Below are positions 9,633 through 21,893 of a DNA stretch of 64,000 bases, piece by piece. The stretch covers positions 8,836,065 to 8,900,064 of the forward strand of contig CAXIPT010000002.1 in the NCBI GenBank assembly GCA_964030475.1, read 5' to 3'. The notes beneath the pieces are model-generated. The model saw only the letters and a program-made list of their open reading frames with translations. It searched no databases and was not told the DNA's origin. Made by a program: the position numbers and the translations under genes. The stretch is from Tethya wilhelma (lineage: Eukaryota > Porifera > Demospongiae > Tethyida > Tethyidae). How positions within the stretch are numbered: position 1 is the stretch's first letter; each line of letters begins with the position of its first letter.

Positions 9633-12600
9633 GTGTGCGAGAAGCAAGCTCCTGAGCTTCTTGTTCTCAAGGAGCAGCTACCTCATCTTGAGAGAGCCAG
9701 CAAGTGAGTCTAGTGTTTCCATGGTGACCACTAGCTGTAATTATCTTGACCTCATCATGGTGTTTTGAAGTTGTGAGAATGGAAGTTATCAAAACTGGGT
9801 AGTGTTTGATGCCACCTTATAGTTCCTGTCTTTGCTACTACTTCCTGTTTTTTGTAGACACCACACACTTGGCCTTATGGAGTATCAGTTCTACTATTAA
9901 GCATTCTTCTGGGAAACCAAATCAATTGTCAGCAATTTGGGGTCTTATTTCAATCTTTAAAGCTGACAGGCCTTCTTTGATTTGAGTGGCTTGTGCACAA
10001 ACTTCTGAGAAGCTTTCATTTCATGGCCAGTTCCAGTGTAATATTATAATAGTTATTGTGTAATATTATAATTGTTTCCTAGTAAATGCCTCTAATAAAG
10101 CCAGCTAGGTGAATATTTTTAATGGCTTATGTTTCTAAGATTATGATAAACAAGGTCGGTTGGAGAAACAAATTACAACAGAGACAGCTAGGTGAATGGT
10201 TTTTGACCGGCTACGTTACTAAGATGTGATAAGGCTTTAAAATATCAGAGAGAAACTAGTTGTGTGTAAAATATTCAATCCTGCTCCATTGCTACCATCG
10301 TATGGATAGCCTTTAAGCGTGGTGTATATACAGTACATGTATGTGTGTGTGTGACAGTGCGTGTGGGAGTGTCTTAAGAGGATGTACATTAACATATCGA
10401 TGTACAACTGTACTTTTGAGAACCATTGGGTGTGAGTGGTTGAACATTGTGTCGTATATAATAGCCTCAATTGCACACTGTATACATGGTGTATTGAGTG
10501 CATGGAATGCATACATAGTAACATATATTACGGTTTGTAATACAGCTTGTGGAGTGCTGTGTTTCTAATGATGGTCCATTATGTTTGGAACAGTATATCC
10601 TTGTTCTGAAACTCCCTTTACTGAATATACTGTACTACAAATGTGAAAATTCCGATGCTAAAATACTTCCCTGATATATAAACTTTCCCAGAACCTTCGT
10701 CAACTGTGACATACTATATAGGGTTTATTTTTCGAGATAAACTAGCTAATTTTTCAGATTTGCTGAAATAGTGTTTGTCTTGCCTACCTGCATGCAGTGC
10801 CGCAGTACTTCAAGGCAAAATTTGCAATTTTTTTATTTTTGACAATCGACCCCAAATCTGTAAAATTTGTGAAAATTTGTTCCCATCCAAATTAATGCCT
10901 TATACGATGTGCATGTTCTTCCATTCATTTATATATTGCCCACTCTATAGGCTCTCCTATGATTTCCTGTCGGGTGAGATCGGGACGCTGAAGTCCAAAG
11001 TAGAGAAGTTAGAGAAAAGGTGCAAGAAAGCTCCCGATGACTTGAAAGCCCAGCTCAAATCATTCCTAGGGGTAAGCATATCAACACATACTAACTTATA
11101 AATGACACTTTTACATTATTGACATCATAATGATGTAATGCTGACATTGATCCATACTTTCTACCAGTGTACAACATGGTTGATTCTAATAGTGACATTA
11201 TTGTGACGTCATTATGATGTAATGCTGAGCATTTCTACGCGTGTATGTACTCTAACAGGAGGCTAAACAGACACTGGATGACTTCCTTAGGAGTCTGAAC
11301 ACGGTCAAGAAGAAAATGATGTCAGCAGCCGAGTACTTCTGTCAAGATGCCAGCAAGTTCAAACTGGAGGAGCTTCTGGTGGAGATCCTCACATTTGTCA
11401 ATGATTACGAGAAGGCTCAAAAGGTAGAGAGTGGTCTAAACCAGACAAATGTGTGTATTTGCTCAGCTGGCACTTCAGGTGACATGACCACAATGTACTG
11501 TAGTACAATAGGAATTGGTCACGTACAGCTGTGCCCAAACATGACACTTGGCTCCTGAATCCTTTCAGTAATAAAAGCTTTCTATTGTTTCACTTGTGTG
11601 CATGTCATGTTAAAAACTTTGGAACAGTTGTTCAAAATACGTTTGGGAAGTATACTATCATGTCTCTATAGGCTTCCTGAAACAAGTCCTGTTGTTTAGA
11701 GCCATTAGTTCATGTATATAGTTTTATGTCTTCATGCCTTGAATACTTAGCCATACAGTGCACAGGGAGGGCCTGGCTTGCGTGGCAATTGAGTACTAGT
11801 AGTGTAGATCAGAAGATCTTGACTCTAGTTATTGTGACATTGTCATTGTATAGCCTCATTCCCAGGCTCCTCCTTCGCGAATATTTTATTTGCGAAGGAG
11901 GAGCCTAGCCTGGGAACGAATCTAGTCATTGTGTGCAATATTACTAAAACACGTAAACTTTTATGTTTATGAGGTGGCCATAATAATGCAATTTTTGTAT
12001 GTTTATTTGTTTGTAGGAAAACTCACAGCGTAAAGTTGCCGAAGAGAAGCGTCGCAAGAGGGAGGAAGCAAAGAAGAAAGCTGATGAGGAGAAACGCAAA
12101 CGTCTAGCAGCCAAAGGTCAAACTCCTCCCCCTGAAGAGCCAGTGGAGGAAGGCTGTATCATCGACAACCTCCTAAAGGAGATAAGAGCCGGCACCACCC
12201 TCAAGTCAACCAGGAGGCAGAGCTCGAGGAAATCAATGCTCCTCAAGAAAGAAGAACTAGACAAGTTGAACCTCATCGTGGCCTCTGCCGCTACCAGTCC
12301 TCGAGCTCAGTCCTCAAAGGAGTTCACGTTCCCCCCTCTCCCTCCTGACGTCATTGAGGACACTCCCCCTGCTACCGCTACTGGTGGTGGTGGGACAGCA
12401 CCTCCAGCACCAGGACAGACGAAGACAGACCAACCTGTTGCTGTGGAGGCAGGTATAAATAGCCACACCCCTTCTGATAGAGCAGTGTCTTCGCCTCCCC
12501 CTCATAGCGATGAGGTGGTTGAAGCTACAAGTCCGTCGGCTGGAGAGACAGCAAGGGTCGAAGGTCAGTCACCGGAGCTACCTGTACAGAGTGCCGGTGA

Positions 12601-13910
12601 ACAGCCGGTTGCTATGGAAACTGAACTTAACACTGTGGTCTTGGATTGTACAACTAAAGATTCAACCACTAATAGTGATGACGTCATTCTTCCACCAACC
12701 AATGACAGTGTCACACCATCTGCTAGTGAACCAGGTGTCAATGGGCACTCTCAGGCTGCAGCTGACCAGCCTGTTGCCGTGGAAACAATACCTAGAACAG
12801 AATCACCAATGATATCACAGAGTGCTATTGACCAGCTGGTTGCCATGGAAACAGCACCTAATGACCACACCCCTCAAGAAAATGGAGCAGTATCGCCCGA
12901 GCCTAATAATGCCAGAGTTGAAGATAGAGAGCCTTCGATTGAACCTAGAACAGAATCACCAATGATATCGCAGAGTGCAATCAACCAACTGGTTGCCATG
13001 GAAACAATACCAGATGACCACACCCCTCAACAGGAAGACGTCAACAATGACATTACCCCAAGAGACCACGATGGAACATCGAGAGAGACAACTAGAGCTA
13101 ATGAAAAGGGTCTTACCCACAATGATGTCGAAAGGGACACACTAGGAGCAAGAGACACAGGAGGACTACCACCCAATGTAGTGGAACAGTCCATCACCAC
13201 GGCAACAGCTGCTAAGGTGATGAATGGAACTGAGAAGAAGGATGGCCGTGACTCCAGTATGAGTCCAGAAACAGTCGAGGTGAGTGGATCAATCGTGTGA
13301 TCCTAGCTTGCCAAAACTTCAGCTATACAAGCTTGTGTACACAATGTCATAGTATTGTAACTTTGGTCCCAAATACCTCTCTGCCTGCAAATAATTCTTA
13401 CTTATGCACGCTCATTCAGTGTGCATTGTTCAAATTGAGAGTATGATTGTGTAAGTAATATTCCCAGGGAAAGAGCTTTGGAACAAAAGTACAGTATTGT
13501 TTGTGTGTATGCAAACTTGTATAGCAGAAATTTTAGCAATATTCATGAGTGGAGAGACTGGGAATAGGGGCTGCAGTATTCATAGATTATTATCGTAGAA
13601 CACACAAACACACACGCACACGCACACGCACACACACACACACACACGCACACACGCACACACACAGACTCCAATGGAAGACTCCCTCTATCGTAAACTA
13701 GTCAAGGAGGTTCGTGGGCGCAATGTTCAGCATGGGGTCGGTTCCATGGCAACTACCCTGGCCTCCCTTCTGGTCCCTGAGCTAGCAGAGGAGCTGAGTA
13801 AGACCGGCACCACAGCTGTCCCGCCCACTAGTAGCGTAGCAGAGGGTGGAGGAGAGAAGGGAAAGAAGAAGAAAAAGAAGCGAAAAATCTCGTTCAGAAA
13901 AGAGAAGTGA
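9633..13910 (+). CDS. INF2: INF2-type formin, C-terminal part (end of FH2, WH2/DAD, tail)
   Basis: Exons in phase: 9633-9703, 10951-11071, 11259-11423, 12017-13279 and 13668-13910. The first three encode the end of an FH2 domain (KEQLPHLERASK, IGTLKSKVEKLEKR, TLDDFLRSLNTVKKKM). A basic helix (EEKRRKREEAKKK) follows. Next is a WH2/DAD motif, GCIIDNLLKEIRAGTTLKST, which closely follows the INF2 pattern of an acidic start, a hydrophobic helix and a basic end. That motif binds actin monomers and the N-terminal regulatory domain. The long fourth exon then encodes ~300 disordered residues with a repeated DQ(L/P)VAxET unit. The protein ends in a strongly basic KKKKKKRKISFRKEK tail instead of a CAAX box. 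The beginning of FH2 is missing upstream of the gap at 9365. I regard this and 3106-4029 as one broken gene. Confidence 0.8.
11851..11921. repeat. Short hairpin element, TAGCCTCATTCCCAGGCTCC family
   Basis: A ~70-bp imperfect palindrome in a formin intron. Its arms carry GCCT, CCCAGGCTCCTCCTTCGC and the reverse complement. The same core recurs at 19385-19443, 23393-23520, 34899-34968, 52628-52745, 55437-55510 and 57283-57402. Confidence 0.7.
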
Positions 13911-14675
13911 TCGCTTGTAAAGTGCAGGTGGTGTAACACTGTGTAACACGTTTGAATTGATTCTTGATACTGATTTCCACCAAGATTTTTTAATATCACA
14001 AAATCCATTCTTTAGGCGCATACAGTACATTGATCATGCACAGTACATTAATTTTTATATTGACTTGATAAATATATTAACCTTCTATGTCTATCATGGT
14101 ACCATATTGTACTATTATGTTAAACATTTCTAATTGTATTTATGATCATAATGAGTTTGTTGTTGATGTCACCATATAATACAAGAGTATAGCCAAGTTT
14201 TAACAAAACTTATTACAACATGCTATATATTCAGACACACACAGGCACTCACCTTGCCAAATTCAAACTCGTGTTTTGTAGAAGCATGGAGCAAAAATAT
14301 CCATGGTGGAAGCTTCAATTGACATAGGTCATATATAGCTCTCTCCAATCCTTAACAAACGTTACGTAGTTGTTTCTTTAGAGCTTTAATTGATTTTCAA
14401 GGTATTTATACATCAGCTGGTCATGCTCATATCTCCATATGGCCAGCTAGGTTTTTTTGTAAACGAACAAGTCCTGTCTGCCCAAGCGTTTTAAATTTCC
14501 CGCGCGCGCGCTTCAATTAAAATCCGCGCCGCATGAACCAACGTATGGAAAGGGTCGCTATATATCAAAATCATAGGAAATCAATCAACACTGCAATGCA
14601 AATACATGTACAATTGTAAAGTCAATACAATTAGGTCAGCTATAATACTCTCCAGTCATGTTGTTTACAGGCTGC
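13911..14675. other. Convergent intergenic region, no gene seen
   Basis: Lies between the formin stop and the stop of the minus-strand coiled-coil gene. It is AT-rich with a CGCGCGCG patch at about 14502-14512. No exon or RNA gene is evident. Confidence 0.45.
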
Positions 14676-15694
14676 CTACAGATTAGGCCACTCATCAAAC
14701 TGCACTCTCTGCTGGCGCTCAGATGATGATTGGTCATGACCAGTGGCATCCTTCGTACTCTCGTTACCATGGCTACCATCAGTACCAACTGCTGCAGCTG
14801 CTGCTTGGCTCTCTCCTGAACACAACAGGTTAGAAGCCGACAGTGACGAAGGAGAAGCAGTGAGATCGCTGTTTCTAAGTGTTCCTAAGGTGAAAAGCTC
14901 TCCCGGGCCAAATGGTAGCTGACTCTGATTGCTGAACAGAGAGTAGCATCCATCCAACGAAGAGATACTGCCATTACTAAATGCCGCCGTTGTGTTGCCT
15001 AGGTTCTCAGAAGAGAGTGCATAGTTTGGTTCCACTGCAGTGAATCCAGAATGTCCGTTTCCATTTGCCAAGTGATGACCAGGGGCTGCCCAATAATATA
15101 CTTCCTGTTGATGATTCGTCGCCGACGGCAACCATCCAGTCTGAGGTGTTAAAGTCTCTAAAGGTCGCGAACTGCTTCCAATGGTCTCTGGATGAACTAC
15201 AGAAGGGGGCGTGGCACTGGTAGGACACGCCCACAAAGGAGGTGGGGCCACTTGAGCATGTGAAGCAGGAGACGACCATCTGTATAAGAGTAGAATGGGA
15301 TGTTAGTAATACATAATACTGCAGTGTTTCCCCTAAGAGGGCTAGGATGGCACTCCCACCTCTCAACTTCCCCTCCCCTCCCCAATAAATATACATATCT
15401 AACATCATATTCAGGGAATTTTTAACATTAATTTAGCACAAAAAGTAAACACAGCATGTATTAATAGCAGAAACTAGAGATAACGTGTGAAGCTTTTACA
15501 ATGACAAAGATGAAAACTTTTGCAGGAGGATGTTTCTCAATCCAATAATTATTATGGTAACTTACAACTGTTGAGGAGACGGTGGTGCTACCAGTAGAGG
15601 AGGCTGTTCATTACTAGAGGGAGTCGTGTTAGTGGCTGGTATATGAGGGAAGGACCGAATGAGATTTTCTGTGCTAGGTTGAACAGTTGGCATC

Positions 15695-15761
<67 letters not shown>

Positions 15762-17374
15762 CATCATGTCATCATATTACATAGCCTCGTGAACCAGGCC
15801 CTCCCCGCTATGTATATTGCTAAGCGCGGGGAGGGCCTGGTCTCCAAAATCACATGAGTGATGCCACAAAAAGTGCGTGTGGGCGGAAAGCTGTTCGGTG
15901 GTTTATCCGCCCACTCAAAACTCAAACTCAAAACTCACCTTCCCGCGCTTAGCAATAAGCATAGCGGGGAGGGACTGGTTTACGAGGCTACATATTAAAA
16001 GTATATAACACACTGCCAAGTCAGAGGAGATTTGCAAGACTACTCACATTCTTGAGATTTTTTTAAACAATAACTATAATATTATATCAACGATTTCAGG
16101 CACTTTTCATTCCACATAGATACGGCTACTGACACACCACCCTTTACCAGTAAAATCCCCACATTAAAGTATTGCCACCACAACAAACCAAGTCTACTGC
16201 AAGAGCTTAGGTGACTTTGCTGAATCAGTAAATAGATGCATTACAGACTAGCCACCTCAGCAGCACTTCTTCTATATATCACACACACAATGCCACGCCC
16301 ACCACCTACCTGCCACGCCCTCCTAGGAGGGGATGGAGAAGGGGAACTCAGGGAGAGCTGAGGATCGCTTGACGCTCGTGACGGACCTTTCTTCTTGTTC
16401 ATGTGTGACTTGTGAGGGTGGGGAGGGGTGTGGGAATGGGCGGAGACTGAGCTAGCTGTTGACGAGGTAGAATTTTTCCGTTCTCGACGAACCGACTTCT
16501 GATTAGACACCATCGCGCGAATCTGCAGAGGGGGTGGGGCTTTGAGTGTGGGCACAAAATTCAATGATAGCACATCATGTGCTATGATAAATATTTTCAG
16601 CGATTATTAATGTTTAAAGTGTTATAATAATTATAATAGATCATGAAAATTAGCCAAACAAAGAAGGGATTTCCCCAGTTTTAACTCTCTCACTTACATC
16701 ATACACACAGCTACAGTACAACTAAAATATTTTCATGGATTATTAATGATAAATTAAAAATTAATATCCTAAAATATTTCAACATGAAAGCTTGGAGATT
16801 GTGATTCACCAAAATTAGGCTTATAAACAGCAAAGAAAGGATTTTCACAAACTTTTTGTGCAATTCACAACAATTTGGAGCTGGATAATGTGGCCATATT
16901 GTACATACAATGACTACACACATGTATGCTTACACTCTCCAGTGTAGGGATGCTGAATCGATAGTGGCTCTTTTTCTCCTTGCCTGCTGCCTTCTTGGAG
17001 GCCCTCTCCTCAAGACGCTGGCGATGAAGCTCCTCCTCTTTCTACAGGTGAGACCACACCCACTCAATTAGGAGTGATTGGTGTGTGTAGAGTACTTGGA
17101 TTGTACCTCTTTCTCTCTTTTTTCTTCCTCCTTTCTCTTAACCCGTTCTTCTTTCTTACGAGCCTTTTTCTCACGTTTTTCCTCCAAACGACGTTCCTAC
17201 ACACACACACACACACACATATAGTGATTGCAACAAAAATAACACACCACTTCCAACACATACATGTACATGAGAAATGAAGACTGCACCTTTTCGGCTT
17301 GTTTCAGTTCCTCCATTTTCTTGATATCTTCTTCTCTAAGACGTTGTCCAGCCTCTGAGGCAGCCACCACCTGC

Positions 17375-17440
<66 letters not shown>

Positions 17441-18035
17441 GCATGATCTTTAAGTGGGGCACTCAATGCATGGTCAAGTGCTGCACATTTAAGGGCATGC
17501 AATAATTTTGTTTGCCATTGACCCCCTGTGACTCTTAGCTACTCTTTTGATACCTCCACCCAGCCAGTAACCAGCAATTAGCCTACAAAAACTTAGGTTG
17601 TTTTATAGGCAATGGCAAACACACACACACACACATGTAACTCAGCCCAAAATCTACATTCACTTTCATACTATGTGCTCATGCTGTGCAGGTGTAGCCA
17701 TGAATACTTAAACTCAGATTTGTGTGTATGTACAGCCTTTTGTTTTCCCCAACTAGCTAGTATTGCACAATTTGCCTAAGAAATGGTGAAACTGGAAAAG
17801 TTTGTCAAAAATGAAAGACCCTCTACTTTTCTTCACATGGTGGTGGTAAGGGGAGTAAACCTCTGTTTAGCAAAACTGAAAGCTGTGTACTAATTTAACA
17901 AGAGGATGATGGGGGCAACCACTGGGCATCTCAGTGACCAACCAACCCACCTACCTGAGCATGAAGGTGCTTTCTCTGATGAGTGTTAGTATGCTTCTTG
18001 GTTTTCTTTTCATCTTTCCCTCTGCGCCTTTCATC
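14676..18035 (-). CDS. Charged coiled-coil protein of unknown function, 5' end missing
   Basis: Seven minus-strand exons read in phase: 18035-17955, 17373-17290, 17196-17107, 17041-16934, 16522-16310, 15693-15566 and 15279-14676. They give about 435 residues. The first four encode an uninterrupted Lys/Arg/Glu helix (DEKKTKKHTNTHQRKHLHAQ, REEDIKKMEELKQAEK, ERRLEEKREKKARKKEERV). A short motif HYRFSIPTLESIRAMVSNQK follows, then Ser/Pro- and His-rich disorder, and the end is QFDEWPNL. The basic helix and disorder suggest a nuclear or cytoskeletal scaffold. I do not recognise the family. The gene opens upstream into the gap at 18132. Its first exon is in phase 0 while the adjacent HECW exon ends in phase 2, so the two are separate genes. 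Intron ends sit in CA, GA and GT microsatellites. Confidence 0.65.
15696..15758. repeat. (GA)n microsatellite at an exon edge
   Basis: About 30 GA units directly beside the acceptor of the exon ending at 15693. On the coding (minus) strand it supplies a (TC)n polypyrimidine tract. Confidence 0.9.
15782..15991. mobile_element. ~210-bp hairpin element, TAGCCTCGTAAACCAG family
   Basis: Outer arms (15782-15841 and about 15940-15991) are inverted copies built from TAGCCTCGT(G/A)AACCAG, CCCTCCCCGCTATG and GCTTAGCAAT. A ~100-bp spacer lies between them. A smaller, near-perfect version lies at 42972-43035. No coding capacity, so probably a non-autonomous palindromic repeat. Confidence 0.65.
17377..17438. 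repeat. (CA)n microsatellite
   Basis: About 30 AC units in an intron of the minus-strand coiled-coil gene, directly upstream of the acceptor of exon 17290-17373. Confidence 0.9.
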
Positions 18036-18056
18036 CTAGAGAGAGTAGCAGACAAT

Positions 18057-18057
<1 letters not shown>

Positions 18058-18131
<74 letters not shown>
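18058..18131. repeat. (GT)n microsatellite ending at a gap
   Basis: About 37 GT units up to the N at 18132. The sequence then continues as CA repeats. The strand of the repeat flips at the gap, which argues against simple collinearity of the two contigs. Confidence 0.85.
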
Positions 18132-18132
18132 N
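18132..18132. other. Assembly gap (single N) in a microsatellite
   Basis: Separates the coiled-coil gene from the HECW-like gene. The HECW reading frame does not continue across it, and the expected HECT domain is absent on the other side. Confidence 0.85.
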
Positions 18133-18358
18133 CACACACATACACACACAACACAACACAATTATCAAAATACAATCTTATATAAAGTAGTAAACTATAC
18201 ACATACAATATCATGCATACCTTAAAAAATGTAACAACAATGTCATGTGGAATTCAATACACATCAAATAATACCATAGAATGAATGCCTGGTCTGTATA
18301 TCCAAAGGTATGTGTTAAATTAATGTGGTTGTGATTCTGATAGTCTTGATCGACTTAC

Positions 18359-21201
18359 ATCAGGTTTTGAGAGAGGGAGGAGTCGTATCTTGATCTGAGC
18401 TGCTCAAACACATTAGGTTGCCGTAGAAACATTACCACCCTATCACTGTAATCCATCTCTGAGAGAGAGAGAGAAAGAACAATAAATCATGCAGTGATCA
18501 GTACCATCTCGGTCATCCAACTCAGTGCTCAAGCAAAAACATATACTTTCAGCAAGTAAACTTGGCAAACATTACATTTGAGGATTAAAATACTGGTAAT
18601 TTAAACTTAGCTGCTACATTCTTTATATGTGTGTATGTGCAAAGACGATTTGAAGAAAAATTTGCCAATTTGCAAAATCTACAGTATTTCTCACCAAATT
18701 TATGTACCCACTATTATTGTATTATGATCATCAACATCACTAACCATCTTCACTTTGTGATTCGAAGCTGTCATCCGATGCAAAATAGGGCCTAGGAGGA
18801 AGAGTGGGTGGGGTCAAGAGAGAAGAGGGCGGGGCTGGTGGTCCTTCACCTCCTGGTATCGGCAGTGGTTCACTCTGAGCGGTCGTAGCAGGCGTTGAAA
18901 AACTCGCTGAACGAGTTTGTCGAGTTTGCTCGCCATCATCATGAAGATTGAAAGTAGATGGTAGGCGTGGTCTCAATAATTGACCAGATTCAGATTCATC
19001 AACAAATGGCCGAGTCCGTGACTAAAAATAGAACAAGATAAAAATAGACATTACATCATTGTGAATGCACTTACAACGAGACCGGCGTTTGAAGCAGAAG
19101 AGACAAGGTTTAGATTGTTGCCTGGAAACGGAAGACGAGGATCGATGTAGGAGGTTTGACGAGAGTTGTGGTCAATGAACACATGCTACAAAAGAAACAC
19201 ATTTTCAAAATATTTACATATACAACCATGTAAGACCAGATCAAAAACTGAGACAAAGATTTAATTTACAATCATGCAACCATGCTTAGGATGAAAAATC
19301 ACGCGAATGACATTACTCATAGAGAGAGGTGTATAATTATGCTTTCTGCATATTGATCTGTTTATATACATAACAATATTTTGTGTACAAGGTTCTCTCC
19401 CTTCCTACCATTCAGCGAGGAGAGAGCCTGAGAATGAGGCTGTAACAATCACACAAACAATCAGTGACAGTGACTTCCACTAGCTCACCTTTCCTGACTT
19501 GGGATCAACCTTCTTCTCCCAGCCATCTGGCAGTTCACACTCGGTTCTTGCAAAAGTGTTGACAACCTTCACCAGCTTGGAGCTGTGACGGTACTTGGCA
19601 TAGAGGGAGTGGTCACTACGGATGGTTTGGATCAGCTCCAGCACTGCCAAATTCTTGAAAAAGGCATCATTGTTGACCTCCTAGTATGAGTGTATACATG
19701 TATGAATACTAACATGTCGTAAAATCAAGGTATATGCTTATAAGCATTTGCATTTTGCAGAAACTTACTACTAACACAGTCTACAGAAATTAAGGAGTAT
19801 AAAGGACTGTGTATAGTTATAACTATACCTTTGCAAACTTGTAGAGATCTGGTCTAGTGATAAACATGAATCCTGGCGACTGTCTCAGGTCGTCGTCAAT
19901 GCTGTCCTTCCGCGACACAAACCTCTCCAAGATGGCTACACCACTAGCACCTCCTCCAGACACAGCTTGCTCCCTCACTCTCTCTTCTTCACTAGCTGCT
20001 ACCACCATCACCTCTGGCTGCAGCTGGGCACAGTCACCCTCACCAACCGAGCTCTCTTTTTCGACAGACTCCTTTCCTTCACCACTGGACTTCTTCTTGT
20101 CCTCAGTTGCTGTTCCCTCTTCAGTTGAGACAGCTGTTTCTATCTTCTGTTCATTCTCGGCTGCTTCAGTTGGAGCTGAATCCATTGGCTTTTCTTTTGT
20201 TTGTGATGTCTCATGTTGTGCTGACGATTCTTCTAAAACAGGCTTTGCTTGTGTTGATGCGTCCTCCAAAACTGGTTTATCTACTTTCACCTTGGATGAT
20301 GTTTGCAGTGAAAGATGCTTGTCTTGACGTCGTACTGCTCCTGTGACTGTGTTGCTCCGAGTCCACTGTGTCTTTTCATTGGTTGATTGTTGGATGGTAG
20401 GATGACTGAGCTGGCGTTGCATTAGGTTTAAATTTGTTCTAATTCAAGGAAACGGTGAATAATATTGAACACAACAAGAGATATTGAAAGTGAAACATGT
20501 ACAAACCTTCGCAGGAAATCAGCTATTCTTGGTGTCATGTTATCACTACCTAAATATACACATCACAATAATTACTATTAATGTGAACAATAGACTATCA
20601 AGATACAACATCTGTAGACGTCATACCTGCTTTTTCATCAGGTTTTTCCAGTTTAACGACTTTATGTTCGTGATCGTAGTACACTGGTGTTCCTGCTTCG
20701 TTAGTACGCACTTCCCAGTCTGCAAAACCATTCAAATATTACTTTAACGGCATTCCTTTAAATAGAAACAAGCACCTACTTGGTGGTAAGCTCTCTGTTA
20801 TCGATAGTACAGCCTGTGATGATTGTGGGCGTGGCACTGCCACACTGCTTGTGAAGTCATGTGACCTCTGAGCCATGTATAAGGAGGTGTGTCTCTTGAA
20901 GGGTGTGGCACTTGCTGGGCGTGGCAGACATTGTCCTCGGCTGTAGAGACACTGGCGAATCTTGCTCAACTCGTTCGACAGGCCATGAGGATCGGATGAC
21001 TGCCGATGGGTCATTGATTTACTAATGATAGGAACTTCCTCGCTCTGTTGCTTAGCAACTGGAGAGGTATCTGAATTAGAAGCAGTAGTGGTAGACTTGG
21101 CTGCTGAGTCAGCGTTGGGATTAGTGACTGTTAGAGTGGGGCTTCTGGCTCTCAGCACACTGAGGTGGTCGTAATAGCAGAAACAAACTTCACTTCGCTC
21201 A

Positions 21202-21249
<48 letters not shown>

Positions 21250-21893
21250 TGTGAATGCTACAACAACTATACTTCAAACTCTCGCTATATATCTAGCTAG
21301 ACAAGCTCTCCTTCCCTCTCTGGATGGCAGAGACAGCCCATCTTTGTGGACAATAAAGATGAGAGCTAGTTAAGTTTGAAAGTTTATAGAAAAGAAAAAA
21401 AAATTGAGCTGGCAGTGGTGGGATTCGAACCCACGCCATCGAAATGACTGGTGCCTTAAACCAGCGCCTTAGACCGCTCGGCCACACTACCGCTTACTGT
21501 ATGAAGGTGATTTTAGTGAAGTTTTTTTCCCATGTAAGTGGAGTATGAGGGGGCTGGCTATATGAGAGTATTAAACGTACTTGCACTGAAAGTGTCTTGA
21601 TCAATGGTCCACTTGAGGTGACCAGAATGGGCACTGTTGAAACCACGGAGACGATGATCGATTAACGAGTCAATATCAATAGGGCCTCCCTCTTTCGATT
21701 GAAACATTCCAATAAAGTCTTGCACATTTGGTTCGAGTCCTTCAATGTTCCAATGAATGCTCACAGCCTCACCATACTTCACTTCAGTGCAGTCCAGTTC
21801 AATAGTACCACTGCATTCAGCACCAGCTGCAACAAGGCCACTACGGGCTACTGGTGACTCACTAGAAGATGGAGCATCAGTTCCAGTGGACAT
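18359..21893 (-). CDS. HECW-like E3 ubiquitin ligase, N-terminal part, HECT domain missing
   Basis: Nine minus-strand exons in phase: 21893-21581, 21202-20780, 20719-20627, 20549-20507, 20438-19829, 19680-19489, 19185-19075, 19021-18745 and 18458-18359 (~720 residues). Domain order is as follows. A HECW N-terminal beta domain (SIHWNIEGLEPNVQDFIGMF, EVCFCYYDHLSVLRARSPTL) comes first. A WW domain, NWEVRTNEAGTPVYYDHEH, has lost its second Trp. The segment GFMFITRPDLYKFAK follows, then a second WW, LPDGWEKKV to FIDHNSRQTSYIDPRLPFP, and a box with VMFLRQPNVFEQL. All match HECW1/2 in order. I see no C2 domain between the N-terminal domain and the first WW, where vertebrate HECW has one. The catalytic HECT domain should follow but is cut off at the gap at 18132. 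The start is the first ATG of the exon. Confidence 0.8.
19385..19443. repeat. Short hairpin element in a HECW intron
   Basis: Imperfect palindrome around TTCTCTCCCTTCC and GAGGAGAGAGCCTGAGAATGAGGC. It resembles the AGCCTCATTCCCAGGCTCC hairpins elsewhere in the window. Confidence 0.45.
21205..21252. repeat. (GT)n microsatellite at a HECW acceptor
   Basis: GT tract directly beyond the acceptor of exon 20780-21202. On the coding strand it reads CACACACACAG, so the repeat supplies the splice acceptor. Confidence 0.85.
21410..21491 (-). tRNA. tRNA-Leu (anticodon AAG)
   Basis: On the minus strand the cloverleaf is complete. The acceptor stem GGTAGTG pairs with CACTGCC (one G-U), followed by a discriminator A. 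The D arm is GCCGAGCGGTCTAAGGC. The anticodon stem CTGGT/ACCAG has loop TTAAGGC, which gives AAG. A long variable arm, as in class II Leu tRNAs, is followed by a T loop with GTTCGAATC. It lies in the first intron of the HECW-like gene on the same strand. There is no anticodon intron. A TTTTTT run about 10 bp downstream (plus strand 21395-21403) fits a Pol III terminator. Confidence 0.93.

Noticed and set aside
17934..18214. Poly-Cys-Val and poly-His-Thr open frames across 18132
   Set aside because: Translations of GT/CA microsatellites joined at a gap, not genes.
19857..20327. Plus-strand 156-aa open frame
   Set aside because: Antisense shadow of the large HECW-like exon 19829-20438, whose splice phases fit perfectly on the minus strand.
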